Counted from the stretch's first letter, positions 18,506-26,885 are shown. The stretch is DNA of 50,238 nucleotides from Candidatus Peregrinibacteria bacterium (GCA_016186205.1 JACPMA010000013.1:1-50238), one strand, 5' to 3'. Notes: generated by a model from the letters alone, not told the origin. Numbers and translations: made by a program.

Positions 18506-19308
18506 AAGGCATCATTCTTGCTGGCGGAAATGGCCGCAGACTCAATCCCCTAACCGATGTTACGAATAAACATCTGTTGCCGGTGTATGACAAGCCGATG
18601 ATTTTTTATCCGCTCCAGACGCTCATCGAAACCGGCATTCGTGACATCCTTATTGTAACCGGAAAAGAGTATGCAGGCGGATTTCTGAAACTCCTCGGGT
18701 CTGGCCGGGAATTCGGCTGTAAGTTCACTTTTGAAGTGCAGGAAGATGCGCTTGGAATTGCTCATGCCCTTCTGCTTGCGGCTGATTTTATCGACGGCGA
18801 AGACTGCGCGGTGATTCTCGGAGATAATATTTTTGAAGATAATCTGACGGCGAGCGTAAATTATTTCCGGTCCGGCGCGCATATTTTTTTAAAAGAAATG
18901 GATGATGCAAAACGATTCGGTGTGGCGGAAATCAAGGGTGAAAAAATCATTGGAATAGAAGAAAAACCGGCGAAGCCGAAAACAAATTTAGCCGTGACGG
19001 GATTTTATCTCTATGATGCGGGAGTTTTTAACATTATCAAAAATCTTAAGCCTTCGACGCGTGGCGAACTCGAAATCACGGATGTGAATAATGCTTATAT
19101 CGCCCAAGGGAAAATGACTTATACCCCGCTCCAAGGACAGTGGACTGATTCAGGAACTTTCGAAAGCTTATATCGGGCAAATACGATCGCAAGGCAGCTT
19201 GTGCTCTCCGGCAAACACACGCCGTTTGAAAAACTTATTCAGCAGCGAAATCAACGAACGCCTTCTCATTATGCAAAAAATCCTCATCACGGGATCACTA
19301 GCGTATGA
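18502..19308 (+). CDS. rfbA: Glucose-1-phosphate thymidylyltransferase
   Basis: RmlA/RfbA makes dTDP-glucose from dTTP and glucose-1-phosphate, the first step of the dTDP-sugar pathway. Motifs: N-terminal GGNGRRLNPLTDVTNKHLL, YDKPMIFYPL, CAVILGDNIF (metal-binding Asp), EEKPAKPKTNLAVTGFYLYD, and RGELEITDVN. At 268 residues it is a little shorter than the 290-residue enterobacterial enzymes, losing part of the C-terminal helical region involved in oligomerisation. The tail overlaps the start of the following kinase gene by 38 nt in another frame. Confidence 0.93.
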   Translation: MKGIILAGGNGRRLNPLTDVTNKHLLPVYDKPMIFYPLQTLIETGIRDILIVTGKEYAGGFLKLLGSGREFGCKFTFEVQEDALGIAHALLLAADFIDGEDCAVILGDNIFEDNLTASVNYFRSGAHIFLKEMDDAKRFGVAEIKGEKIIGIEEKPAKPKTNLAVTGFYLYDAGVFNIIKNLKPSTRGELEITDVNNAYIAQGKMTYTPLQGQWTDSGTFESLYRANTIARQLVLSGKHTPFEKLIQQRNQRTPSHYAKNPHHGITSV

Positions 19309-20212
19309 TCAGCTAACGAATTTCCAAGGTGTTTTTCAAGATGCTTTAAGTGCGCAAAAATCAAATCATCTTTCCATAGCTTTTCCGGTTATCAATAAAC
19401 AGATATTTTTCGGAGGATGCGCTGGAAATATTGTATATAACGCTAAATTGCTTGAGGAAGATTTTATTTTACTTGGAATTGCGGGTAAGGATTTTCATAC
19501 TTATGAAAAATGGCTTCAGAAAAATAAAATCAATACATCGCACGTTATCCGTGAAAATCGCGATTTTACTTCTGAAGCGAGCGTTGTAACTGATTTAAAA
19601 AGTCAGCAAATAACAGTTTTTTATCCGGGTGCAGCCAGCTTGGCTAAAAAACATTCGCAAAAAATCAAGCAAACTATCAGCAGGCTTGCTCCTAAGCTCG
19701 TTTTTGCTCACATAGCGCCGAACGATCGCCATTTTATGCTAGCTTGCATCGATGCATGCAGACAAAACAAAATTCCATACTTTTTTGATCCTGGCCAAGC
19801 CATGTCTTTGTTCTCTGCTGCTGAACTTCGCAGTATCACAAAACATGCTTTTGGTTTATTTCTTAATGAATGTGAATTGGGTCTTTTAAGCAAACTGCTC
19901 AAATTAAACCCGCCTCAAATTGCACAGCTCTGTACGCTAATGATCGTGACGCTAGGAGAAAAAGGCTCTGATATTTATTTTCAAAAAAAGAAAATCCATA
20001 TTCCTTCGCGCAAACCAAAAATCGTAAAAGACCCAACCGGCTGCGGAGATGCTTATCGCGCCGGATTTTTAGCGAATTTGGCTTCGCATTTTCCAAACCT
20101 CACTCCGAATATTTTGGAGCGAGCTGGAAAATCAGGTACAAAATTGGCTATGGCGTGTTTGCAATCCCTTGGAACCCAAAATCACAAATTTCACGGACAG
20201 TCGGCTAATTGA
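19271..20212 (+). CDS. PfkB/ribokinase-family carbohydrate kinase
   Basis: A 313-residue PfkB-fold sugar or nucleoside kinase. Seen: N-terminal ILITGSLAYDQL, the first signature GGCAGNIVYNAKLL (two-Gly region), and near the C-terminus the catalytic signature DPTGCGDAYRAGF, whose GD Asp is the base; the usual TGAGD is TGCGD here, as in some adenosine-kinase-like members. Substrate cannot be assigned. I take ATG 19271 (MQKILITG) as the start rather than the upstream in-frame codon at 19199, because family homology begins there. It overlaps rfbA by 38 nt and converges on the MopE-like gene, with the two stop regions overlapping by 22 bp. Confidence 0.85.
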   Translation: MQKILITGSLAYDQLTNFQGVFQDALSAQKSNHLSIAFPVINKQIFFGGCAGNIVYNAKLLEEDFILLGIAGKDFHTYEKWLQKNKINTSHVIRENRDFTSEASVVTDLKSQQITVFYPGAASLAKKHSQKIKQTISRLAPKLVFAHIAPNDRHFMLACIDACRQNKIPYFFDPGQAMSLFSAAELRSITKHAFGLFLNECELGLLSKLLKLNPPQIAQLCTLMIVTLGEKGSDIYFQKKKIHIPSRKPKIVKDPTGCGDAYRAGFLANLASHFPNLTPNILERAGKSGTKLAMACLQSLGTQNHKFHGQSAN

Positions 20213-23043
20213 ACAGAGCATGCAGTTGCAACTTCATTTGCCATACATTGTCGTATACCAGTTAGGGTTTGACCATCCGGACAAGTTACAGAACATGCTG
20301 CATTGACATCAAAAGTTTCATCTGTAGCGCCATCGCAGTCATTGTCTTTGCCGTCGCATCGTTCAGTAACGACACCTCCGCGGCCAACTGTAGAACATCC
20401 AGTATGAAGAGGGCCGTCGCACACAACGCTTTCCAGAACACATTCGCCAGGCAATGGACATGGATCACCAACTTTTCCTAAATCTCGGCCGGAAAAATCA
20501 GTCATACCTTCATCCATAACTCCATCACAGTCATCGTCTGTTGCATTGCATCGTTCCGCTGAACCGTTAAATCCAGGCATGCCTGGATTTGTGGAACAAT
20601 TTGTAGCTGTGCCGTCAGGCTTGCATACAATCGTTCCTGCGCCGCATGCTCCAACGCCATCGCATGCCACGCCTAGACCAACAAATCCGTTGTCTATAAC
20701 GCCATTGCAGTCATCATCAGCGCCATTGCATGTTTCGGTTCCAGGTCTACGGTCTCCAACGCAATTGCTCCAAGAGTCATTTGCAGCCTGACATGTTTGA
20801 AGTCCGCGCTGCTCTCCGCAAACGCCATCTGCATCTCCGCATATCTGCGTTTGACCGTCACTGCATTCATTCGCACAGCCTTCATCCGTTGCCCCATCAC
20901 AGTCATTATCAAGATCATCGCACGATTCAGTGGTTGCAAGAGAAGATGTTGAACATCTTGTTCTTAAGTTATTGTTTGGGTCGCAAATAACTTGTCCTGC
21001 TCCGCATATTCCTCCTGGATTGCAATCCAGCCCCGGATTGCCAGCGCCCGGCCATCCGCCATCACAATCAATGCCTGCAGCGCCATCACATTCATTTACC
21101 TCGCCGTCGCAATCATCATCAATTCCAAGACCGGCCGCGTCCACATTACAAACTTCAGTACGCGCGAGACTTTCGCTTCCGTCTACGTCTGTAGAACATT
21201 TCAAATTACCTGCGCCGTCATATTCCCATTCTCCTCCAGGCGCATCACAACGTCCAACGCCGGTTTGGCATGCAGTTCCTCGCACATGACCATCTTGATC
21301 ATCCACCAAATCATTGCAATTATTGTCGACTCCGTCATTCAAAACTTCAGCAACCGGCCCAACTTCATCTTCACATGCACCGAATTCACCATCATCACAA
21401 TGTTGTAAACCTGTGCTGCATGCGCCTGTTGAAATTCCGCATGTTTGAGTTTCGCCAACATCGCATCCGCAGCCTTCATCCGTTGCACCATCGCAATCAT
21501 CGTCCGCTCCATTACAAAGTCCATCCTGCGTTCCTTCCAAATTTCCAGGATTCAATGCTCCTCTTCGTCCGACTGCATTACACTGTACAGCAAAATCGGA
21601 AGCACGTTCGTATGTTCCATCGCCGCAAACTCCGGCCATATGGCATGCATCTCCCATACGTGCTGTCTGGCCAGGCGTGCCGCCAACTACTGTAAATTGT
21701 CTGTCGTCTGTCAAACCATTGCAGTCATTGTCTCTTCCGTCAGCGATTTCTTCGCTTGAACGATTTGCTGAACCGCCTGGATCTACCGAACATCTTGTAC
21801 CATCGTGAGCCGCATTACATTCTTTTGCGCCTATGCCGTCGTCTACGCCTACAGTTCCTGGATCATCTGTGCCGCATGCTCCGCGGCCGCGGCATGCGTC
21901 GCCCGCATCATAATCTTCATCTGTTTCGCCATCGCAATCTTCATCTACTCCATTGCATGTTTCAGCTATTGGTTCGGTTTGGCCAGCGCATTCGCTCCAC
22001 GTACCGTCTGCTCCACATACTTGCGTTCCGGTTTCGCATCTTCCTTCGTCGCTTCCGCAATCTCGCGCCGGCGTAACGCCGGGCACACATTCGCAATCCG
22101 GCACACCGTTATCTACAGCGTCGTCGCAATCATCATCTATTCCATTGCATGCTTCTGGAACTGGACCGGTAGCGCCTGATGTTGTTTCCCAATGACTCAT
22201 GCCCGGGCCGTCATCCATACATGTTTCTTCTGCTGCTACACAAGCGCCAACGTCAGAACCGGTTGTGCGCGTGTCTCCCGGTTCGCATTCACAGTCTGGA
22301 TCTGCAACGCCATCGCAGTCATTGTCTTCGCTATCGCACACTTCAAGCCCCGGAATTGTTGCGTCATTATCATCGCAATCCGATCCTGCAGCAGCGCAAA
22401 CGCCGTGACCGTCTCCGTCAGCATCGACTTGCCTGTCAGGGCGTCCGTCGCCATCAGAGTCTATTGTAGCCGGATTCGGTCCTTCGCAGTTATCCGTAGT
22501 ATTTCCGACTCCGTCTAAATCGCTGTCAGTTTGAGTTGGATTATACGCAGGTGAATTATCGCGCGCTTTACACCATCCATCTCCGTCATCATCGCTGTGA
22601 TTTCCAGTCATTCTCCCGTCTGATAAAACGCTGCATCCTTCTGCTTCTAGGCATGGAATAGTTTCGCATCCTTGGGGTTCTTCATCATTCGAAATGCCGT
22701 CTCCGTCCGTATCAAGCGGAGGTGGAGGCGGAGTTCCTGCATCGCCATCATCGCCTCCATCAGCGCCGCCGTCTCCTGTCGGTACCGGTACTTCTCCGCC
22801 TGCGTCCGGTTCGGCAGGCGCAGTTATTCCGGCATCCGGAAGTCCGCTGGTATGTTCGACTCGCGCTTGAGATGAACATGCGGCTGCAAAAAGCGCAGCT
22901 GCAGCAACGGTAGACCGAACTGCTTTTGGAAATTTTCCTGAAGTATCTCGTAAAAATCCCATGAAGGAACCAAGCTTATAGCTTGGCGCTTCACCGCTTG
23001 GCTGAAGCAGATCGCGGACAGAAGGTAATTGTTCTTTACTCAT
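20191..23043 (-). CDS. MopE-like acidic repeat lipoprotein (950 aa)
   Basis: A large exported protein built from repeats. The N-terminus has a 40-residue cytoplasmic-like leader, a hydrophobic stretch and a lipobox-like FAAAC with Cys56, then an Asp/Gly/Pro linker with PPPPP. A thrombospondin type-3-like segment follows (DTDGDGISNDEE, DSDGDGRPDRQVDADGDG), then about 11 copies of the module CNG.DDDCDG..DE separated by Cys-rich spacers such as CETGTQVC. These match the putative metal-binding motif of Myxococcota MopE-type proteins (Pfam Cu-binding_MopE). Likely surface-attached and Ca or Cu binding; ligand is inferred. It is the second gene of an operon with the 24468 gene, 12 nt downstream. 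Horizontal acquisition is plausible since the family is best known from Deltaproteobacteria and Myxococcota. Confidence 0.85.
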   Translation of the reverse strand: MSKEQLPSVRDLLQPSGEAPSYKLGSFMGFLRDTSGKFPKAVRSTVAAAALFAAACSSQARVEHTSGLPDAGITAPAEPDAGGEVPVPTGDGGADGGDDGDAGTPPPPPLDTDGDGISNDEEPQGCETIPCLEAEGCSVLSDGRMTGNHSDDDGDGWCKARDNSPAYNPTQTDSDLDGVGNTTDNCEGPNPATIDSDGDGRPDRQVDADGDGHGVCAAAGSDCDDNDATIPGLEVCDSEDNDCDGVADPDCECEPGDTRTTGSDVGACVAAEETCMDDGPGMSHWETTSGATGPVPEACNGIDDDCDDAVDNGVPDCECVPGVTPARDCGSDEGRCETGTQVCGADGTWSECAGQTEPIAETCNGVDEDCDGETDEDYDAGDACRGRGACGTDDPGTVGVDDGIGAKECNAAHDGTRCSVDPGGSANRSSEEIADGRDNDCNGLTDDRQFTVVGGTPGQTARMGDACHMAGVCGDGTYERASDFAVQCNAVGRRGALNPGNLEGTQDGLCNGADDDCDGATDEGCGCDVGETQTCGISTGACSTGLQHCDDGEFGACEDEVGPVAEVLNDGVDNNCNDLVDDQDGHVRGTACQTGVGRCDAPGGEWEYDGAGNLKCSTDVDGSESLARTEVCNVDAAGLGIDDDCDGEVNECDGAAGIDCDGGWPGAGNPGLDCNPGGICGAGQVICDPNNNLRTRCSTSSLATTESCDDLDNDCDGATDEGCANECSDGQTQICGDADGVCGEQRGLQTCQAANDSWSNCVGDRRPGTETCNGADDDCNGVIDNGFVGLGVACDGVGACGAGTIVCKPDGTATNCSTNPGMPGFNGSAERCNATDDDCDGVMDEGMTDFSGRDLGKVGDPCPLPGECVLESVVCDGPLHTGCSTVGRGGVVTERCDGKDNDCDGATDETFDVNAACSVTCPDGQTLTGIRQCMANEVATACSVQLADCP

Positions 23044-23055
23044 AATGTATAAAAA

Positions 23056-24468
23056 TTAATGATGTATAAAAAATCCAAGGAATGGTCCATGAGTCTGAAA
23101 CGCGTCATTGCCTCCAAAAGTCGCTTCATATCCTGCTTTGCCTCCAAAATGATCTCCGCCCACTTGTATACCGGCATCAACTTCCCCTGCTACACCGGTC
23201 GCTGCTGGAATATCCGAATTCGGACCGGTTTCCAAACGCTGCGCATGGCAAAGACCAGGACCTCCTCCAAATACAGCTCTCACATATTTCCCTAGTCTAG
23301 GAGCCCAGGCACCGCGCGCAAAACCGCAGAAAGTATTTCCTGTTACTTTACCGTCAGTGGCTACTGTTGCTCCTGAATCATTTACGGTATCTACATCTTC
23401 TGTAACACGAGCCGCCCGGAGTCTTGCTCCTAATTGGGCATGTGCAACTGCAGAATCTCCATTGATTGGATCTACTCCGAAATCAAGATCCACTGCAGGA
23501 TTATTCTCTGGTGAACCTTTGATATTACGCGCAAGAGCAAGAGCGGCTTCTGCGAATAAAGGACCTGCGGATTCGTCATTGCCATCCAAACCTTCGTGAC
23601 TCGTGTTGCCGCGGAAAGGAAATGGTGCTGGAGTGCCTGGCACGCCTGCGCCTCGTCCTTGCACGCCGCCAATAGAAGCAACGGTTGCTGAAAGACTTTC
23701 TCTATCAAGTTCTGCGCCGCTTACGTCTCGTGCTACGCAGTCAAATCCGGCTGTAACAACTTGGCCTTCTCTTGTTGAAGCCTGACCCGTAACATCAAAA
23801 GTGCCGCGGTCAGGCATGCGTGGTGTTATTGTTGCGTTTAAAACAGCATCGTCCGGCGTAACTCCTGCTGGAATTCCAGGCATTTCCAAATCCCAGTATG
23901 GAGGACAGCCTGCATGGAGAGTAAATGGAGCGCCTGGCGTTGTCGCAAGAAAAAGTCTTCTGCGGCTTCGATCAATTTGCACACGAAGAGTATTTGTCGA
24001 ATCTGCGCCTCTCCATTCCACAAATTTTTCATCCGGAACCGGACGAAATAATGAAACTCCTGGAGTTGCCGGCATTGCGCCTGTTGGAATATAAGGAGCT
24101 GGACCAGCTGCTGAAGGAGCTGGCGGAGACGGAGGTGGTCCAGAAGGTGGTGGCGGCGGTGCTCCGGCCGGTGATCCGCCTGCTGGTGGTACCGGAGGTG
24201 GCGGTGCAGCCGCAGGCCCGCCTGGAGCTGCTGGCGCAGCTGCGACAGGTGAGCCAGAAGCCGGTTTTGCAGCAGCACTTCCAGAAGCAGTAGTTGCGCA
24301 TGCCGCAATTCCTAGCAAAGCAGCGACTGCTACGGCTCTTGCTGCCGCTTTTACATTTCTAAAAACAGAAAACGGAGAACCTGTCCTAAGTTCGTAACTA
24401 TGAGGTCCGCTTGGCACGCGCAATGCGTCTAGATCAAGCGGTATGGAAGTGTCAGTTCTTCGGGACAT
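23056..24468 (-). CDS. Pro/Ala-rich lipoprotein with beta-rich C-terminus
   Basis: A 470-residue exported protein not assigned to a family. The first ~38 residues are a leader with PSGPHSYELRTGS, followed by a hydrophobic segment and lipobox-like GIAAC (Cys57). Residues 60-125 are a Pro/Ala/Gly linker, consistent with spanning a cell wall. Residues 130-290 are beta-like with few cysteines; the last ~150 residues alternate Gly/aromatic and polar residues and end in GPFLGFFIHH, reminiscent of an outer-membrane barrel end, which would be odd for a CPR monoderm (inference). The leader resembles that of the adjacent MopE-like gene, so the two are probably sorted by the same route. It is the promoter-proximal gene of the operon. 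Confidence 0.75.
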   Translation of the reverse strand: MSRRTDTSIPLDLDALRVPSGPHSYELRTGSPFSVFRNVKAAARAVAVAALLGIAACATTASGSAAAKPASGSPVAAAPAAPGGPAAAPPPPVPPAGGSPAGAPPPPPSGPPPSPPAPSAAGPAPYIPTGAMPATPGVSLFRPVPDEKFVEWRGADSTNTLRVQIDRSRRRLFLATTPGAPFTLHAGCPPYWDLEMPGIPAGVTPDDAVLNATITPRMPDRGTFDVTGQASTREGQVVTAGFDCVARDVSGAELDRESLSATVASIGGVQGRGAGVPGTPAPFPFRGNTSHEGLDGNDESAGPLFAEAALALARNIKGSPENNPAVDLDFGVDPINGDSAVAHAQLGARLRAARVTEDVDTVNDSGATVATDGKVTGNTFCGFARGAWAPRLGKYVRAVFGGGPGLCHAQRLETGPNSDIPAATGVAGEVDAGIQVGGDHFGGKAGYEATFGGNDAFQTHGPFLGFFIHH

Positions 24469-24494
24469 AAAGTATTATTGTTAAAAAGGCGTGC

Positions 24495-24524
24495 AATTTA
24501 ACAACTTTGACACTTTTTGTCAAA
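24495..24524 (-). promoter_or_regulatory. Promoter of the lipoprotein operon with a dyad
   Basis: On the minus strand TTGACA (24523-24518), a 17-nt spacer, and TAAATT (24500-24495), preceded by TGT. The -35 box is one arm of a perfect inverted repeat, TTTGACA-N5-TGTCAAA at 24506-24524. The start ATG at 24468 follows a leader of about 20 nt. Confidence 0.6.
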
Positions 24525-24552
24525 ACTATAACCTTGACGTTTGTATATAATG

Positions 24553-25626
24553 TTATATTTTTGCTGTTTTGAGCTCTGCTAACAGATTAGAAAATACTGA
24601 TGATCTTTTTTTTAAAAATGTCTTGGTTTCGCGTGAAATACGACGATATTCCCTTCTGTCATTCCATATCTTCTCAAATTGAGAAATTAAATTATCAATA
24701 TGTAAAGTATCCAAATCCAAACACGCAACTTTAGGAAATTCTGACCAGAAATCTTTTACTTTATCCATATAAGAAAGCGAAATAAAAGGGCTCTGCGCAA
24801 GAATCGATAAAATTCCGCTGTGCAGACGCATGCCAATAACCATTTCTGCTTTTGCAAGAATTTTTAAAAGTTCATTAAAATTTTCATTAAATTCATGAAT
24901 AATAATTTTATCTTTTCTTTTAACGTGATCAAAAATTGTATGCAGAATTTGAGTATCAATTTGGTATTCATTTTGAAATGGAATAAATCTTATGCTCAAG
25001 CCAAATTTCTCAATTATTGAATCGCAAAATTGAGCAATTATTTTGTACGAATTATCATTAAGATTTTTAAATGGACGAAAAGATATGGCAACATAATTTT
25101 CTTGTTGTGTCTCATCTTCACAATCTGTATCCAGAACTATTGCAGGATCAGTTCCAAGAACTGATAAAATCCCCCACTCTTGCAAAAGATTTTTTGAAGC
25201 AATATCTCGCACAATGACCGCTTTTGATTTTTGAAACAGTATTTTGCAGAAAAATTTATTGAGAAATCCAAGCCGGCTAACGCTTATTCCCAAACAATAA
25301 ACCGGCTTTTTGCACCAAGCTGCGATAAGTCCGTGAAAAGCCCAAAATAAAGGGCTTAAATACCTTTCTTCTTCGCTAAAAAGTCCGCCTCCTCCAAGAA
25401 TAAAAACATCACAATTTTTTACAATTGAGAGCGGTTTAAACCACATTGACGGATGAAAAATGGAATTAAATAAACTCCGAAAACCAATTGGAAAAAGGCT
25501 TCCCCTAGCCATTACTTTAATTTCCGCGTCCGGAATTTGTTCTAAAATGAGTTTTTTCAAACCGGCGAGAATTGCTTCATCGCCGATATTTTTCATCCCG
25601 TAATTACCGCAAATAAGAATTTTCAT
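24553..25626 (-). CDS. csaB: Polysaccharide pyruvyl transferase (CsaB-like)
   Basis: CsaB adds ketal-pyruvate to a secondary cell-wall polysaccharide, the anchor for SLH-domain S-layer proteins. The 357-residue product has the family start (KILICGNYGMKNIGDEAIL), FILGGGGLFSEEE, VYCLGISVS, AVIVRDIASK, LGTDPAIVL, and the C-terminal GMRLHSGILSILAQSPFISL. Both halves of the GT-B-like fold are present. Its gene is 8 nt downstream of rplS, so it is read with the ribosomal protein. If the function holds it predicts a pyruvylated wall polymer, and SLH-like surface proteins should exist elsewhere in the genome. Confidence 0.85.
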   Translation of the reverse strand: MKILICGNYGMKNIGDEAILAGLKKLILEQIPDAEIKVMARGSLFPIGFRSLFNSIFHPSMWFKPLSIVKNCDVFILGGGGLFSEEERYLSPLFWAFHGLIAAWCKKPVYCLGISVSRLGFLNKFFCKILFQKSKAVIVRDIASKNLLQEWGILSVLGTDPAIVLDTDCEDETQQENYVAISFRPFKNLNDNSYKIIAQFCDSIIEKFGLSIRFIPFQNEYQIDTQILHTIFDHVKRKDKIIIHEFNENFNELLKILAKAEMVIGMRLHSGILSILAQSPFISLSYMDKVKDFWSEFPKVACLDLDTLHIDNLISQFEKIWNDRREYRRISRETKTFLKKRSSVFSNLLAELKTAKI

Positions 25627-25634
25627 TGGGCTCT

Positions 25635-26018
25635 TTATGCCGCTTTTTTAGAAGCCTCTACTGCTTCTTTTTTCTCATGACCGCGCTCTTCATAAAGCTT
25701 AAAATGTTCTCCGAGCTTTCCACGCATATAATAAAGTTTTGCTCTTCGCACGCGGGATTTTTTTGTAACCTCAATTTTGGCAACATTTGGGCTATGTAGA
25801 GGTATGATTTTTTCTACGCCTACGCCATCCACGACCTTCCGGAGCGTAACAGTCTTGCCGACGCCTGTTCCGCTATTTATCTTTATAAGAAGCCCTTCAA
25901 AAGCCTGAAGACGTTCTTTATCGCCTTCCCGGATCTTTTGCTGAATACGAACCGTATAGCCGGCCCGTAGTTCGGGAATGCTTGCCTTTTGCCACTTTTT
26001 TTCGAACTCTTTTATCAT
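25635..26018 (-). CDS. rplS: 50S ribosomal protein L19
   Basis: L19 sits at the 30S-50S interface. Recognisable: PELRAGYTVRIQQKI, RLQAFEGLLIKINSGTGVGKTVTLRK, VGVEKIIPLHSPNVAKIEV, and RVRRAKLYYMRG. The 127 residues include a C-terminal Lys/Glu-rich extension of about 15 residues. On the minus strand the order is winged-helix gene, rplS, csaB. The leader carries two perfect hairpins, the second of which contains the Shine-Dalgarno, suggesting translational control. Confidence 0.95.
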   Translation of the reverse strand: MIKEFEKKWQKASIPELRAGYTVRIQQKIREGDKERLQAFEGLLIKINSGTGVGKTVTLRKVVDGVGVEKIIPLHSPNVAKIEVTKKSRVRRAKLYYMRGKLGEHFKLYEERGHEKKEAVEASKKAA

Positions 26019-26024
26019 AAGGTT

Positions 26025-26065
26025 GCGCCCTCCGGGCGCATTAATTGCTTAGCCTCGCTGAGGCT
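26025..26065 (-). promoter_or_regulatory. rplS leader: two tandem GC hairpins, one masking the SD
   Basis: Two perfect 6-bp hairpins: AGCCTC/GAGGCT at 26051-26065 and GCGCCC/GGGCGC at 26025-26039. On the mRNA the second reads GCGCCC-GGA-GGGCGC, and its loop plus right arm holds GGAGGG, 9 nt before ATG 26018. Folding would hide the ribosome-binding site. This resembles, but is not identical to, known ribosomal-protein leaders; feedback by L19 is inference. Confidence 0.65.
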
Positions 26066-26074
26066 CGGCCTAGA

Positions 26075-26647
26075 CTATACCCTGCCTTCGAGATACTTTT
26101 CAAGGTGATTTACGGCAATAATATTCTCCGGATCGTCTAAAAGATCCCGCACGAATTTATCGTTTATTTTAAGCCTGTAAATAAAATCCTCCTTGGAAAT
26201 GATGCTCATCTTGATCGGTCGTTTCATTGATACCTCGCGTGTCAATAAATCCTCGATTTGATTCTTATCGACTTCTCCAACAATAAAAAGGTCGGTTGGC
26301 GAGTTTTTCTCAAGGAAAATGCCGGAAATAACAAGAAGCTCTATTTTGCCGAGTTTTTGGAGTTTTTTAGAAAGATTATCAATAGTACTGGATGCCTTTA
26401 CGAGGATAGAACGCAGTTCATTAAAAAGAAGGAAATTTTTGTTCACTACGTAGAACTTTTTCCGATTTTTGATACGAGACCGGAGCAATCCGACGCTTTT
26501 AAGGTTCCCAAGTTCCCGCCGGATCGAATTTATCTGTTCATCAAGCCTTCTTGTGAGTTCACGAATAAAGAACTCACCATCCGGATTAAGCAGAAAGGTC
26601 TCTAGAAGTTTGATACGCGCCCCTGATGTAAAAAGTTGCTTGAGCAT
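26075..26647 (-). CDS. Winged-helix regulator with a C-terminal nucleotidyltransferase-like domain
   Basis: A 190-residue protein beginning with a winged-helix DNA-binding domain (1-75: GARIKLLETFL, FFIRELTRRLDEQINSIRREL, LRSRIKNRKKFYVVN) that resembles ArsR/MarR-like regulators. The second half (about 100-185: LVISGIFLEKN, TDLFIVGEVDKNQIEDLL) resembles the nucleotidyltransferase-like fold often fused to such domains, but without clear catalytic residues. Its gene lies 56 nt upstream of rplS on the minus strand. A near-palindrome overlaps its own promoter, consistent with autoregulation. Target genes and effector are unknown. Confidence 0.6.
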   Translation of the reverse strand: MLKQLFTSGARIKLLETFLLNPDGEFFIRELTRRLDEQINSIRRELGNLKSVGLLRSRIKNRKKFYVVNKNFLLFNELRSILVKASSTIDNLSKKLQKLGKIELLVISGIFLEKNSPTDLFIVGEVDKNQIEDLLTREVSMKRPIKMSIISKEDFIYRLKINDKFVRDLLDDPENIIAVNHLEKYLEGRV

Positions 26648-26655
26648 TTAATTTG

Positions 26656-26698
26656 TACAGGTGATTTTCACTGTATAAAAAAATATATCAAGGGTCAA
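26656..26698 (-). promoter_or_regulatory. Promoter and operator-like dyad of the winged-helix gene
   Basis: Minus-strand TTGACC (26698-26693) and TATACA (26677-26672) are separated by a short 15-nt spacer. A near-perfect dyad, TACAGGTGA/TCACTGTA at 26656-26675, overlaps the -10 and precedes the start by about 9 nt. Autoregulation is inferred. Confidence 0.4.
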
Positions 26699-26791
26699 GC
26701 GAATAAATACAAAAAGTGTTCATGAACATTGGCCTCGTATGGCAAAATATTATAGATAAGCCAAAATCAACCTCTATTCTAGCTTTGCATA

Positions 26792-26815
26792 TAAAAAAAA
26801 TCCCTTTCGGGGTTT
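26792..26815 (-). terminator. Rho-independent-like terminator after the small membrane gene
   Basis: Read on the minus strand: ACCCCGAAAGGG, a short stem with a GAAA-type loop, followed by TTTTTTTT at 26800-26793. It lies 70-95 nt past the stop of the 26886 gene and ahead of the winged-helix gene promoter. The short stem lowers the confidence. Confidence 0.5.
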
Positions 26816-26885
26816 AAGAGATTTTGTATAATATTGTACAATTTAATTGTACAACTGTTTCATAATTCATCATTCGTAATTTATC

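Noticed and set aside
20191-23043. Plus-strand open frames and apparent tandem repeats within this span.
   Set aside because: They are the opposite strand of the protein repeats in the MopE-like gene; this is not a CRISPR array.
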